DNA from: Paraburkholderia sabiae
GTDB lineage: Bacteria > Pseudomonadota > Gammaproteobacteria > Burkholderiales > Burkholderiaceae
Assembly: GCF_030412785.1 (NCBI RefSeq)
Contig: NZ_CP125295.1
Location: 558,001-622,000 of the forward strand
Direction of reading: 5' to 3'
DNA length: 64,000 bases
Position numbers and translations under genes: made by a program. The notes beneath the pieces are model-generated. The model saw nothing but the letters and a program-made list of their open reading frames with translations. It ran no database searches and had not been told where the DNA came from. Below, piece by piece: positions 46,871 through 55,661 of this stretch; within the stretch, counting starts at the first letter, position 1, and the number at the start of each line of letters is the position of its first letter.

Positions 46871-47176
46871 CGGCAGAGGCATTCCGGCGAACGGACCGCT
46901 TGATGAAGCGACCAGATGGAAAAAAACGGTTCGAAGGTCATGTAGAAATTCGGCGAATTGTCCCAATTTTAACTGCAATCGCAGAGACTCTGGCGCAGGC
47001 GCGCGGCGGGACAAGGGCGTCAGCGTGGTACGGATGGTGCATGTGGCCTGCATGAATCCCCGAAAACGCGGAATATTGCGCCGGTCGGATGCGGTGAAGA
47101 GTGTCCAGGTGACTGCGGCGAGCGGTGCGTTTGTCCTCGGGACGGACGTCGCGGCGAGCCATTCCAAGGAGCGAGC

Positions 47177-47722
47177 ATGAGTCAGTCAGTCGAGACCGCC
47201 ACACTGGGCGGCGGGTGTTTCTGGTGTCTGGAGGCGGTGTATCTCGGCGTCGATGGGGTGACGTCGGTGGAATCGGGGTATGCGGGCGGGCACGCCGACA
47301 ACCCGTCCTACGAGCAGGTGTGCGACGGCAACACGGGGCACGCGGAAGTCGTCAAGGTCGAGTTCGATCCGGCGCGCATCAGCTATCGCGAGATTCTGGA
47401 TATTTTCTTCGCGATCCACGATCCGACGCAGCTTAACCGCCAGGGCAACGATGTCGGCACGCAATACCGGTCGGTGATCTTCACGCACTCGGACGCGCAG
47501 CGCGAGACGGCGCTGCAGGCGATCCGCGAGATCGGCGCCGAAGGCATCTACGACGGCCAGATCGTCACGCAGGTGCTGCCGCTCGACGGCAACTACTGGG
47601 CGGCGGAGGCGTATCACCAGAACTACTTCGCGCAGCATCCGGATCAGGGCTATTGCGCGTTCGTCGTCGCGCCGAAGGTGGCGAAGTTCCGGCAGAAGTT
47701 TGCGCATCGGATCAAGGCGTGA
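47177..47722 (+). CDS. msrA: Peptide methionine sulfoxide reductase A
   Basis: A 181-residue enzyme that reduces methionine-S-sulfoxide in proteins. The active site is GGGCFWCLEAVYLGVDGV, with Cys 14 catalytic and a second Cys 17. GYAGGHADNPSYEQVC and GHAEVVKVEFDP follow, and GTQYRSVIFTH is present. Length is normal. CCAAGGAGCGAGC precedes the ATG. The terminator for it lies inside the end of the next, convergent gene. Confidence 0.95.
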   Translation: MSQSVETATLGGGCFWCLEAVYLGVDGVTSVESGYAGGHADNPSYEQVCDGNTGHAEVVKVEFDPARISYREILDIFFAIHDPTQLNRQGNDVGTQYRSVIFTHSDAQRETALQAIREIGAEGIYDGQIVTQVLPLDGNYWAAEAYHQNYFAQHPDQGYCAFVVAPKVAKFRQKFAHRIKA

Positions 47723-47785
47723 TGTAACGCTCTGCGCGGTGCGAGTGCTGAGCGGCTTGCGCTAGCCTTTCGCGCGTTTTCCCCC

Positions 47786-48907
47786 TTACGCGGCTTCGGC
47801 CGCGCTTTCTTTTTGTGCGCTGCGAAGCCGCTCGCACGCAGCCGCGATTTCCGCCGCGAGCTTCACGCAGGTCAGCGGCGCCGAGCCTTCCGCCTTGTTG
47901 TTCGCCGCGATCAGCACCGGCTGGCCGGCAATCGCGTAGCGCGCGGCGAGTTCGGCGAGTGCGGTGCGCGTGTCGGGGTCTTCGTCGACGAGTTTGTCGA
48001 ACGGTTCGTACTTCGCTTTCGCCTGCTCGTACTTGAAGCCGCCGTGCAGACTCCAGCGCACGATCAGCGGGCCGGCCGGTTCTTCATCGAGCATCGCGAG
48101 CGCGGCGGCCTGGCGCGACGGATCGGGCATCCGCGCATGAATGCCGACGCAATAGCGCACGCCCGTCGCCTTCAGCGCGCGAATCAGGCGCGGCGTCAGC
48201 AGGCACGCGTCGCGGATTTCGACGGCGTAGCAGGTGTCGCCTTCCAGCGGCGGCAGCGCGGCGAGGAACGCCGTCAGCCGTTCGACGAACAGCGCCGGTT
48301 GCGCAAGCATCTCGATCGGCAGCGGCGAGAACTGGAACACGAGTGAGCCTGCCTTCGCGCCGAGTCCGTCGATGCACGGCCGCACGAACTCATCGATGGC
48401 CAGTTGCGCGTTCAGAAAGCATGGGTTTTCGGACACCGGCTCGCCGCGTTCGGCGCGCACGGTTGCGTCGGTGACGAGCGCGGGTGCCTTCACGATGAAG
48501 CGGAAATGGTCGGGCACCTGCTGCGCGTACCGCAGATAGTCGGTGACGGTGAGCGCCTGGTAGAACGAGCGGTCGATGCTCACCGTGCGCAGCAACGGAT
48601 GCGCGCCGTAAGCGGTCAGGCCGTCGCGCGAGAGCTTGCTGTTGCTGTAGTCGTCGCCGTAGACGATGCCTTTCCAGCCCGGAAACGACCATGTCGATGT
48701 ACCGAGATGCACCTGCGGCGGCAACTGGCTGGCGAGCTGGAGAAGATCGTCGGAAGGAGGGGCGGCGAGGACGTCGCGGGCGCGGCGCTTTTTCGGCGGC
48801 GCGTCGTTGGATGCGGGAACAGGTGCTTCGGGAGCCGTCGTCTGATCGACGACGGGATTGCCGAACATGTCGAATTGCGCGGTGCCGTCAGGCGTGTCCT
48901 GTTGCAT
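47786..48907 (-). CDS. DUF72 family protein (YecE-like)
   Basis: A 373-residue protein with the DUF72 TIM-barrel: VHLGTSTWSFPGWKGIVYGD near the start, then SIDRSFYQALTVTDYLRYAQ, later YCVGIHARMPDP and GPLIVRWSLHGGF. Function is unknown across the family. The first 50 residues are a variable extension that includes a Lys/Arg-rich stretch PPKKRRARDV. The 3' end of the gene, coding for an Ala/Glu tail, doubles as the msrA terminator. Confidence 0.82.
   Translation of the reverse strand: MQQDTPDGTAQFDMFGNPVVDQTTAPEAPVPASNDAPPKKRRARDVLAAPPSDDLLQLASQLPPQVHLGTSTWSFPGWKGIVYGDDYSNSKLSRDGLTAYGAHPLLRTVSIDRSFYQALTVTDYLRYAQQVPDHFRFIVKAPALVTDATVRAERGEPVSENPCFLNAQLAIDEFVRPCIDGLGAKAGSLVFQFSPLPIEMLAQPALFVERLTAFLAALPPLEGDTCYAVEIRDACLLTPRLIRALKATGVRYCVGIHARMPDPSRQAAALAMLDEEPAGPLIVRWSLHGGFKYEQAKAKYEPFDKLVDEDPDTRTALAELAARYAIAGQPVLIAANNKAEGSAPLTCVKLAAEIAAACERLRSAQKESAAEAA
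47791..47817 (+). terminator. msrA terminator inside the convergent DUF72 gene
   Basis: The stem CGCGGC / GCCGCG has a TTCG tetraloop (47791-47806) and is followed by CTTTCTTTTT. It lies about 70 bp after msrA and overlaps the last codons of the opposite gene. Confidence 0.7.
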
Positions 48908-48989
48908 CGAAGCTTCGCGTGAATGAGTTTGCCGCGCCGCGCGCCGTGCGAAACAGCGCGCGGCGCGGCCAAAACGGAATCACGCGATT

Positions 48990-50204
48990 TTACAGCGCCT
49001 TCTCGTACATGAAGCGGCGCGACCACGGCAGCGTCTTCGCGCTGCGGCCTGCCCTGCGGCATACCACCTGATAGATCGACACGTCGTCGTTTTCGAACGC
49101 ATACGCGCAGCCCGCGAGGTACACACGCCAGATACGGAATTTCTCGTCCTCGACGAGCGTCTTCGCAACCGCCGCGTTGGCTTCGAAGTTCTCCGCCCAG
49201 ATGTCGAGCGTGCGCGCGTAATGACGGCGCAGGCTTTCGATGTCGAAAGCTTCGAGCCCGCCGCGCTGCATGCATTCGAGCGCGAGGCTGATGTGCGGCA
49301 GTTCGCCGTCGGGGAACACGTATCGGTCGATGAATTCGCCGCCGCCGAGCGCCGTTTCGCCGCTGTCGTAATCCGTCGACGTGATGCCGTGATTCATCGC
49401 GATGCCTTCGTCGGCGAGCAGGTCGTGGACCTTCTGGAAGTACGTCGGCAGATTCTTGCGGCCGACGTGCTCGAACATGCCCACGCTCGTGATGCGGTCG
49501 AACTGGCCTTCCACGTCGCGATAGTCCTGCAGGCGGATTTCGATCTGACCTTCGAGGCCAGCCGCTTTCACACGTTGCGTCGCGAGATCGAACTGGTTCT
49601 GCGACAGCGTCACGCCCACGCACTTCGCGCCGAACTTCTGCGCCGCGCGCAGCACGAGCGCGCCCCAGCCGCAGCCGATGTCGAGCAGACGCTGGCCCGG
49701 TTGCACCTGGATCTTCGTGAGGATGTGGTCGATCTTCTTGATCTGCGCGGTGGCGAGATCTTCGTCGCCGTTCTCGAAGTACGCGCACGAGTACACCATG
49801 TTCTCGTCGAGCCACAGCTTGTAGAACTCGTTCGAGACGTCGTAGTGATACTGGATCGCCTTCTTGTCCGACGTTTTCGTGTGATTGAAATAGCGCCGCA
49901 CGCGCGCCAGCTTGCTCGCGCTCGTCACCGTGCTGCGCGCCAGCGAGTAGCTGATATTGATGATGTCCGACAGCTTGCCTTCGATGTCGATCTTGCCCTT
50001 CACGTACGCCTCGCCGAGATTGTCGAGGCTCGGTTCGAGCAGGAGGGGCAGCGCCGACGCGCTGTTCACTTTCAGCGTGACCGCCGGCGCGGCGAACACG
50101 CCGAAGTCATGTTGCTGGCCATCCCAGAGCACGAGGCGCGCCGGAATATTGGCCTTTGCTTTTACTTCTTCTACCCACTGCGCCAGCTTCTTCTCCCAGA
50201 ACAT
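48990..50204 (-). CDS. cfa: Cyclopropane-fatty-acyl-phospholipid synthase
   Basis: A 404-residue S-adenosylmethionine-dependent enzyme that adds a methylene bridge to unsaturated phospholipid chains. The SAM site is QRLLDIGCGWGALVLRAAQK. SYHYDVSNEFYKLWLD-type sequence precedes it, and FEHVGRKNLPTYFQKVHDLL follows. MFWEKK (50204) is the chosen start, with CGGAGAAATCAC upstream. It acts at the inner membrane in stationary phase or acid stress, by family knowledge. Confidence 0.9.
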   Translation of the reverse strand: MFWEKKLAQWVEEVKAKANIPARLVLWDGQQHDFGVFAAPAVTLKVNSASALPLLLEPSLDNLGEAYVKGKIDIEGKLSDIINISYSLARSTVTSASKLARVRRYFNHTKTSDKKAIQYHYDVSNEFYKLWLDENMVYSCAYFENGDEDLATAQIKKIDHILTKIQVQPGQRLLDIGCGWGALVLRAAQKFGAKCVGVTLSQNQFDLATQRVKAAGLEGQIEIRLQDYRDVEGQFDRITSVGMFEHVGRKNLPTYFQKVHDLLADEGIAMNHGITSTDYDSGETALGGGEFIDRYVFPDGELPHISLALECMQRGGLEAFDIESLRRHYARTLDIWAENFEANAAVAKTLVEDEKFRIWRVYLAGCAYAFENDDVSIYQVVCRRAGRSAKTLPWSRRFMYEKAL

Positions 50205-50380
50205 GTGATTTCTCCGTGTCCAATGAATCAAAGCAAAGCCTGTCGAATCGCAGTGCGCCGCGCGCGTGCCATCATGGGCCGCGCGTTCGGGCTTCGAGCA
50301 ACGCGCATGCGATCCAGCCGTCGGCGCGACGCGTCATGCCAGGTGCAGCACGACGGGCCGCGCGCCGGCCTTTCGATGTG

Positions 50381-51019
50381 TCAGGGCGACAGACGGGCGA
50401 TCGTCCAGTCGGCAGTTCCGCTGCGCGTATACAGCAGCCGGTCGTGCAAACGTGAAGGCCGTCCTTGCCAGAATTCGATTGCGTCGGGAATCAGCCGATA
50501 GCCGCCCCAGTGCGGCGGGCGCGGCGGGTTCTCTCCGTATTGTGCGCTGAATTCACGTTCTCGCGCTTCCAGCGTGGCACGGCTTTCAATCACCTTGCTC
50601 TGCTCCGACGCCCATGCGCCAATGCGAGAGCCGACGGGTCGCGACGCGAAGTATGCGTCGCTTTCGGCGTCGCTCGTTTTGACGACGCTGCCCTCGATGC
50701 GCACCTGACGCTCGAGTTCGATCCAGTAGAAGAGAAGGCTTGCATGTGGGTTCTGCGCGAGCTCCTGGCCCTTGCGGCTCTCGTAGTTCGTGAAGAACAC
50801 GAACCCACGTTCGTCGACACCCTTGATCAGCACGATTCGCGCCGAAGGCCGGCCGCGGGAGTCGACCGTCGCAAGCGTCATCGTGTTCGGTTCGGGGAGC
50901 TGCGCGTCGATGGCCTGCTTGAACCACGTGTCGAACTGGCCGAACGGATCCGGATTGGCATCGGCGATGTCCAGCGAACCGAGCGAATAGTTTTTGCGGA
51001 GGTCGGCAAGAGTGCTCAT
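50381..51019 (-). CDS. pdxH: Pyridoxamine 5'-phosphate oxidase
   Basis: A 212-residue FMN enzyme that makes pyridoxal 5'-phosphate. It starts [20 protein letters not shown] and contains [33 protein letters not shown] and the C-terminal [20 protein letters not shown] with the substrate-binding Arg region. I start at MSTLADLRK (51019) rather than four codons upstream. Standard length. Confidence 0.93.
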   Translation of the reverse strand: MSTLADLRKNYSLGSLDIADANPDPFGQFDTWFKQAIDAQLPEPNTMTLATVDSRGRPSARIVLIKGVDERGFVFFTNYESRKGQELAQNPHASLLFYWIELERQVRIEGSVVKTSDAESDAYFASRPVGSRIGAWASEQSKVIESRATLEAREREFSAQYGENPPRPPHWGGYRLIPDAIEFWQGRPSRLHDRLLYTRSGTADWTIARLSP

Positions 51020-51167
51020 ATTTTTATGCAAGCGCTACAGTGGGGCCAGTATAGCGAAGGACAAACTTTTTTGCGTTGAGGCGGACGGTGTTCCGTTCGC
51101 GATGCAAGGCGAGCCTGCTGCGACCCGCGGGCGCGTGCCGACGCGATCAGGCAAAATACGGGCTTGA

Positions 51168-52049
51168 ATGCACGCACACCTACACATCATGTCCACGCCT
51201 CTTGTCACCGGGCAATCCGATCTTACTACCGACCATCACGCGCATGAAACCGCTGACCGCGCCCGCCGATTCGGTGGCGTCGCGCGACTATACGGCGCGG
51301 GCGCGCTCGCCGCGTTCGAACGCGCGCACGTCGCTGTCATCGGCATTGGCGGCGTCGGCTCGTGGGCGGCGGAAGCGCTCGCGCGCACGGCGATCGGCAC
51401 GATCACGCTGATCGATCTCGACAACGTCGCCGAGAGCAATACGAACCGGCAGATCCACGCGCTCGACGGCAACTACGGCAAGCCGAAGGTCGATGCGATG
51501 GCCGAGCGTATCCGGCTGATCGATCCGCAGTGCGACGTGCGCGTGATCGAAGATTTCATCGAGCCGGGTAACTTCGACAAGGTGCTGGGCGCGGGCTTCG
51601 ACTTCGTCGTCGATGCGATCGACAGCGTGCGTACGAAGACAGCGTTGATCGCGTGGTGCGTCGAGCACAAGCAGCCGTTGATCACGGTCGGCGGCGCAGG
51701 CGGCCAGCTCGATCCGACGCGTATCCGTATCGACGATCTTGCGCAGACCATTCAGGACCCGCTGCTGTCGAAAGTGCGCGGACAGTTGCGCAAGCAGCAT
51801 GGTTTTCCGCGCGGACCGAAAGCGAAATTCAAGGTGAGCGCGGTGTATTCCGACGAGCCGCTGATTTATCCCGAAGCGGCCGTGTGCGATATCGACGACG
51901 AGGCCGAACACGTCACGACGTCGCCCGGTCATCATGGCCCGGTGGGTTTGAACTGCGCGGGCTTCGGTTCGAGCGTGTGCGTAACGGCGAGCTTCGGTTT
52001 TGCGGCCGTCGCGCATGTGCTACGTGCGCTGGCGAAGCAGGCGGCCTGA
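51168..52049 (+). CDS. tcdA: tRNA threonylcarbamoyladenosine dehydratase
   Basis: A 293-residue E1-like enzyme that cyclises the t6A37 modification of tRNA to ct6A using ATP. The nucleotide loop is VAVIGIGGVGSWAAEALAR. LIDLDNVAESNTNRQIHALD and the C-terminal LNCAGFGSSVCVTASFGFAA are typical. ATG 51168 lies about 11 bp after CAAAAT, so the mRNA may start almost at the codon; an internal ATG at 51189 (MSTP) is an alternative. It converges with the thioredoxin-like gene through a shared terminator. Confidence 0.9.
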   Translation: MHAHLHIMSTPLVTGQSDLTTDHHAHETADRARRFGGVARLYGAGALAAFERAHVAVIGIGGVGSWAAEALARTAIGTITLIDLDNVAESNTNRQIHALDGNYGKPKVDAMAERIRLIDPQCDVRVIEDFIEPGNFDKVLGAGFDFVVDAIDSVRTKTALIAWCVEHKQPLITVGGAGGQLDPTRIRIDDLAQTIQDPLLSKVRGQLRKQHGFPRGPKAKFKVSAVYSDEPLIYPEAAVCDIDDEAEHVTTSPGHHGPVGLNCAGFGSSVCVTASFGFAAVAHVLRALAKQAA

Positions 52050-52074
52050 AGCGCGGATCCGCTTCGTACGAACG

Positions 52075-52105
52075 AAAAAAACGCGGCCTGGCGGCCGCGT
52101 TTTTT
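52075..52105. terminator. Bidirectional terminator between tcdA and the YbbN-like gene
   Basis: The stem ACGCGGCC / GGCCGCGT (52081-52088 and 52093-52100) has loop TGGC, an A-run before and a T-run after. It works on both strands for the convergent genes. Confidence 0.92.
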
Positions 52106-52124
52106 CATGGTGCAGGGAGATTGC

Positions 52125-52973
52125 TTAGTTCAGCAGCGCGCTCAGTTTGCGACGCCATTTCGCCACCAGTTCCGGCTGATGCGCGGCGAGATCGAATACG
52201 GAAAGCATCGTCTTGCGTCCGATATCTTCACGGAACGTGCGGTCGCGCTGCACGATGAACAGCAACTGTTCGAGAGCCGGGTCGTACTTGCGACGCGCGA
52301 TGAATGCGCTGGCCAGATCGAAGCGCGCGTCGAGATCGTCGGGATTCTCGGCGACGCGCGTTTCGAGCGCGCCCGTGGGCGGCAGGTCGGCGGCGGCGTC
52401 GACGGCATCGAGCCGCGTCTTGATCGCGTTGTAGCGCGCGTCGATGCCCTGCGTCGTCTTCGGCGACAGCAGATCGTTTTCGTTCTGCGCTTCGTCGGTG
52501 CGGTTGTCTTCGAGCAGCAGTTCCATCAGATCGAGGCGCGCTTCATCGAAGCCGGGATCGTAGGCAAGCGCTGCCTTCAGCGCGTTGTACGCGTCCTCGC
52601 GACGACCTTCGGCAATCGCGATCGCCGCTTCCGCACGCGCGGCTTCCGCGCCGTCCGGCACGAGGCGGTCGAGGAACTGGCGCAACTGGCCTTCGGGCAA
52701 CACGCCGATGAACTGATCGACGGGCCGTCCGTCCGCGAACGCGACGACGTGCGGGATGCTGCGCACCTGGAAGTGCGCGGCAAGTTCCTGGTTCTCGTCG
52801 ACGTTCACCTTCACGAGACGCCATTTGCCTTCGTACTCGGCTTCAAGCTTTTCGAGCATCGGGCCGAGCGTCTTGCACGGTCCGCACCACGGCGCCCAGA
52901 AGTCGACGAGTACGGGCGCGAGCATCGATGCGCTGATGACGTCCTTTTCGAAAGTGGCGAGAGTGGTGTCCAT
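52125..52973 (-). CDS. Thioredoxin-domain co-chaperone (YbbN/CnoX type)
   Basis: A 282-residue protein. Residues 1-105 form a thioredoxin domain with the active CGPC at 30-33 in VDFWAPWCGPCKTLGPML. The remainder is TPR-like helical repeats (AYNALKAALAYDPGFDEARL). Family members guard unfolded proteins from oxidation and hand them to chaperones. Unlike E. coli YbbN, both active cysteines are present, so it may be redox-active. Starts at ATG 52973. Confidence 0.85.
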   Translation of the reverse strand: MDTTLATFEKDVISASMLAPVLVDFWAPWCGPCKTLGPMLEKLEAEYEGKWRLVKVNVDENQELAAHFQVRSIPHVVAFADGRPVDQFIGVLPEGQLRQFLDRLVPDGAEAARAEAAIAIAEGRREDAYNALKAALAYDPGFDEARLDLMELLLEDNRTDEAQNENDLLSPKTTQGIDARYNAIKTRLDAVDAAADLPPTGALETRVAENPDDLDARFDLASAFIARRKYDPALEQLLFIVQRDRTFREDIGRKTMLSVFDLAAHQPELVAKWRRKLSALLN

Positions 52974-53083
52974 TGCTATCTCTTCCTTGAACGGTAGGCG
53001 TAGTAGTTGGGGGCGGCGCGTGCCGTTTCAATGCGGAACCTCTCGTCCCGCAACGGCGTGGCTTGCCGTCGATGCCGTTCAGT

Positions 53084-53965
53084 CTAGCGCGGCTTGCGTT
53101 CCGGCAGCGGGATCCATTCCGTTTCGCCGGGCACCTTGCCCATTTCCTGGTTGGTCCACGCGAGCTTCGCCTGCTCGATCTTCTCGCGCGAACTCGCGAC
53201 GAAATTCCATTCGATGAAGCGTTCGCCGTCGAGTTTCTCGCCGCCGAGCAGCATCACCGTCGCGCCTTTCGCGCTGGCGAGCGTGACGGTTTCGCCGGGC
53301 GTCAGCACGGCCATGGTCGCGACTTCGAGCGGCTCGCCGTCGAGCGACAGATCGCCGTCGACCAGATACACGCCGCGTTCTTCATGCTCCGGTTCGAGCG
53401 CGAGCACGCTGCCGGGCGAAAAGTGGGCGGCAGCATAGAGCGTGCCCGAGAACGTGCGCGCCGGCGACGTCTCGCCGAACGACGACCCCGCGATGATGCG
53501 CAGCGTCACGCCGTTGCGCTCGATTTCAGGCAGCGTCGCGCCCGCGTGATGTTCGAACGAAGGCTCGGCGTCTTCGTCGTCGAGCGGCAGCGCAACCCAC
53601 GTCTGGATACCGTGGACCGTCGAGCCGTTCGTGCGTTCCGGCTCGGGCGTGCGCTCCGAATGCACGATGCCGCGGCCGGCCGTCATCCAGTTGACGTCGC
53701 CGGGGACGATCTTCTGTTCGGACCCGAGACTGTCGCGATGCATGATCGCGCCTTCGAACAGATACGTGACCGCCGCGAGACCGATATGCGGATGCGGACG
53801 CACATCGAGTCCGGTGCCGGCGGGCAGCGTGGCGGGGCCCATGTGATCGAAGAAGATGAACGGACCGACGAGACGCGCGGCCATCGCGGGCAGCACGCGC
53901 CGCACGGCGAGATTGCCGATGTCGCGGACGTGGGGCTTGAGAACCGCTTTGATCGATGAGGACAT
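53084..53965 (-). CDS. Pirin family protein
   Basis: A 293-residue bicupin. Metal ligands are visible in GLDVRPHPHIGLAAVTYLFE and GDVNWMTAGRGIVHSERTP. The C-terminal cupin includes GVYLVDGDLSLDGEPLEV. Relatives can oxidise quercetin or act in transcription; no clue to the role here. The start has TGTCCTCATC-type spacing, and the gene stands alone. Confidence 0.88.
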   Translation of the reverse strand: MSSSIKAVLKPHVRDIGNLAVRRVLPAMAARLVGPFIFFDHMGPATLPAGTGLDVRPHPHIGLAAVTYLFEGAIMHRDSLGSEQKIVPGDVNWMTAGRGIVHSERTPEPERTNGSTVHGIQTWVALPLDDEDAEPSFEHHAGATLPEIERNGVTLRIIAGSSFGETSPARTFSGTLYAAAHFSPGSVLALEPEHEERGVYLVDGDLSLDGEPLEVATMAVLTPGETVTLASAKGATVMLLGGEKLDGERFIEWNFVASSREKIEQAKLAWTNQEMGKVPGETEWIPLPERKPR

Positions 53966-54133
53966 GACAGGCTCGGTTGGGGGGGGCAGGACGGGTCATT
54001 CTACTGCCCGAGTCGGCGGCTTGCGTTCGAGGGCGCGAGGGATGGAAAGGGGTCGGTTGTATTGGCGGGCGGCGTGTCGGCGGTTGGTCCGGTAAACTTT
54101 CAGGTTCAGAGACAAGCAAAAACAGGAGTGCAG

Positions 54134-55015
54134 ATGTCACCGAAAGACCTGCTGCTGGCGCTGGTCGTCGTCGTTGCGTGGGGTGTGAATTTTGTCGTGA
54201 TCAAGGTCGGGCTGCACGGTGTTCCGCCGATGCTGCTCGGTGCGTTGCGCTTCATGCTTGCCGCATTTCCCGCGGTGTTCTTCGTCAGGCGGCCGCAGAT
54301 GCCGTGGCGCTGGCTTCTCGCCTATGGCGCGACGATTTCGCTCGGGCAGTTCGCTTTTTTGTTTTCCGCGATGTATGTCGGCATGCCGGCGGGTCTTGCC
54401 TCGTTGGTGCTGCAGGCGCAGGCGTTCTTCACGCTCGGTTTTGCGGCGCTCTTTTTGCATGAGCGGTTTCGCGCGCAGAACGTGCTTGGTCTCGTCATCG
54501 CGGCGATTGGTCTTGCTGTGATCGGCCTGCAGGGTGGTCATGCGATGACTGTCGCCGGCTTTGTCCTCACGCTGTGTGCGGCTGTCATGTGGGCGCTCGG
54601 CAATATCGTCACGAAGAAGGTCGGCAAGGTCGATCTGGTCGGGCTCGTCGTGTGGGGGAGTCTGATTCCGCCTGTGCCTTTCTTCGTGCTGTCTTATATG
54701 TTCGAAGGGCCGGCGCGGATTGAGGCCGCGTTGACGGGGATTGGGGCGTCGTCCGTGTTTGCGATCGTTTATCTTGCGTTTGTTGCAACCCTGCTCGGGT
54801 ACGGGTTGTGGAGCCGGTTGTTGTCGCGGTATCCCGCGGGGCAGGTCGCGCCTTTCTCTTTGCTCGTGCCGATTGTTGGGCTTGCTTCGGCTTCGGTTTT
54901 TCTTGGGGAGGCGTTGTCTGGGGCCCAGATCCTGGGCGCTGTTCTCGTTATGGCCGGGCTTGCTGTTAATGTTTTTGGTGGGTGGGTTTTGCAGAGGTTT
55001 TCGTTGGCAAGGTGA
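54134..55015 (+). CDS. eamA: EamA/DMT superfamily exporter
   Basis: A 293-residue membrane protein with ten hydrophobic segments, two EamA repeats. It is close to the O-acetylserine/cysteine exporter type: AWGVNFVVIKVGLHGVPPML, later LASLVLQAQAFFTLGFAALF and PFSLLVPIVGLASASVFLGE. ATG 54134 has AGGAGTGCAG upstream; an earlier in-frame start at 54062 is less likely. Codon use becomes T- and G-rich in the last third, just before palindromic element B. Confidence 0.85.
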   Translation: MSPKDLLLALVVVVAWGVNFVVIKVGLHGVPPMLLGALRFMLAAFPAVFFVRRPQMPWRWLLAYGATISLGQFAFLFSAMYVGMPAGLASLVLQAQAFFTLGFAALFLHERFRAQNVLGLVIAAIGLAVIGLQGGHAMTVAGFVLTLCAAVMWALGNIVTKKVGKVDLVGLVVWGSLIPPVPFFVLSYMFEGPARIEAALTGIGASSVFAIVYLAFVATLLGYGLWSRLLSRYPAGQVAPFSLLVPIVGLASASVFLGEALSGAQILGAVLVMAGLAVNVFGGWVLQRFSLAR

Positions 55016-55017
55016 GG

Positions 55018-55659
55018 TTTTTTTGTCTGCGACGCTAGTCGCTATGCTTTGCTTTTTTTCTTTTGGTTGGCATCCGCGGTTTCGTAGCGGTTTATTAGCG
55101 TTGCCCCTGTGCGGGGCGGCACCTACTTTTCTTTGCAGCGGCAAAGAAAAGTAGGCAAAAGAAAGCCGCTTTTGAACCTCCGGTGCCTGCCAGGATACCG
55201 CTACGGCACAGGTTCTTTGAGTTGTCGCGCAGCGAAGTCCGCACGCTGTAGAAAGCCCGCAGTCAACCGCTCACGGCGCGAAAACCCACACAGTCTGGAG
55301 CACATACCGCCGCAATCAAAGCGACGGCAAACACACGAAAACAAGCCGACCGAATGTGCCCCGAGTGGATGTCATCTTGCGCGCTGCGCGCGCCTGACTG
55401 CGGGCTTTCTACGGAGTGTTGGCGTCGCTGCGCGACAGCTCAAAGACCGTGTGCCGTAGCGTTATTCTGGCAGGCACCGGAGGTTTGAAGCGGCTTTCTT
55501 TTGCCTACTTTTCTTTGCCGCTGCAAAGAAAAGTAGGTGCCGCCCCGCACAGGGGCGACGCTAATAAACCGCTACGAAACCGCGGATGCCAGCGCAGCGA
55601 AAGCAAAAAAACGAAAAAGCAAAAAACCCAGAATAGCGCCTAGCGTCGCAGACAAAAAA
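55018..55659. repeat. Long palindromic intergenic element, copy B
   Basis: This element fills the gap between eamA and amiC, which converge. The outer arms match over 39 of 40 bases next to the core (left part ending TTATTAGCGTTGCCCC, right part starting GGGGCGACGCTAATAA). Outermost ends also pair: GTCTGCGACGCTAG on the left and CTAGCGTCGCAGAC on the right. Each arm carries the same 15-bp hairpin and GC hairpin as copy A, and the inner DNA is the reverse complement of that in copy A. It likely terminates both genes. Confidence 0.9.
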
Positions 55660-55661
55660 CG

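Noticed and set aside
42176..55659. A composite transposon bounded by the two palindromic elements
   Set aside because: The DNA between holds core genes (kyn, pdxH, cfa, tcdA) and no transposase, so the elements are more likely independent insertions.
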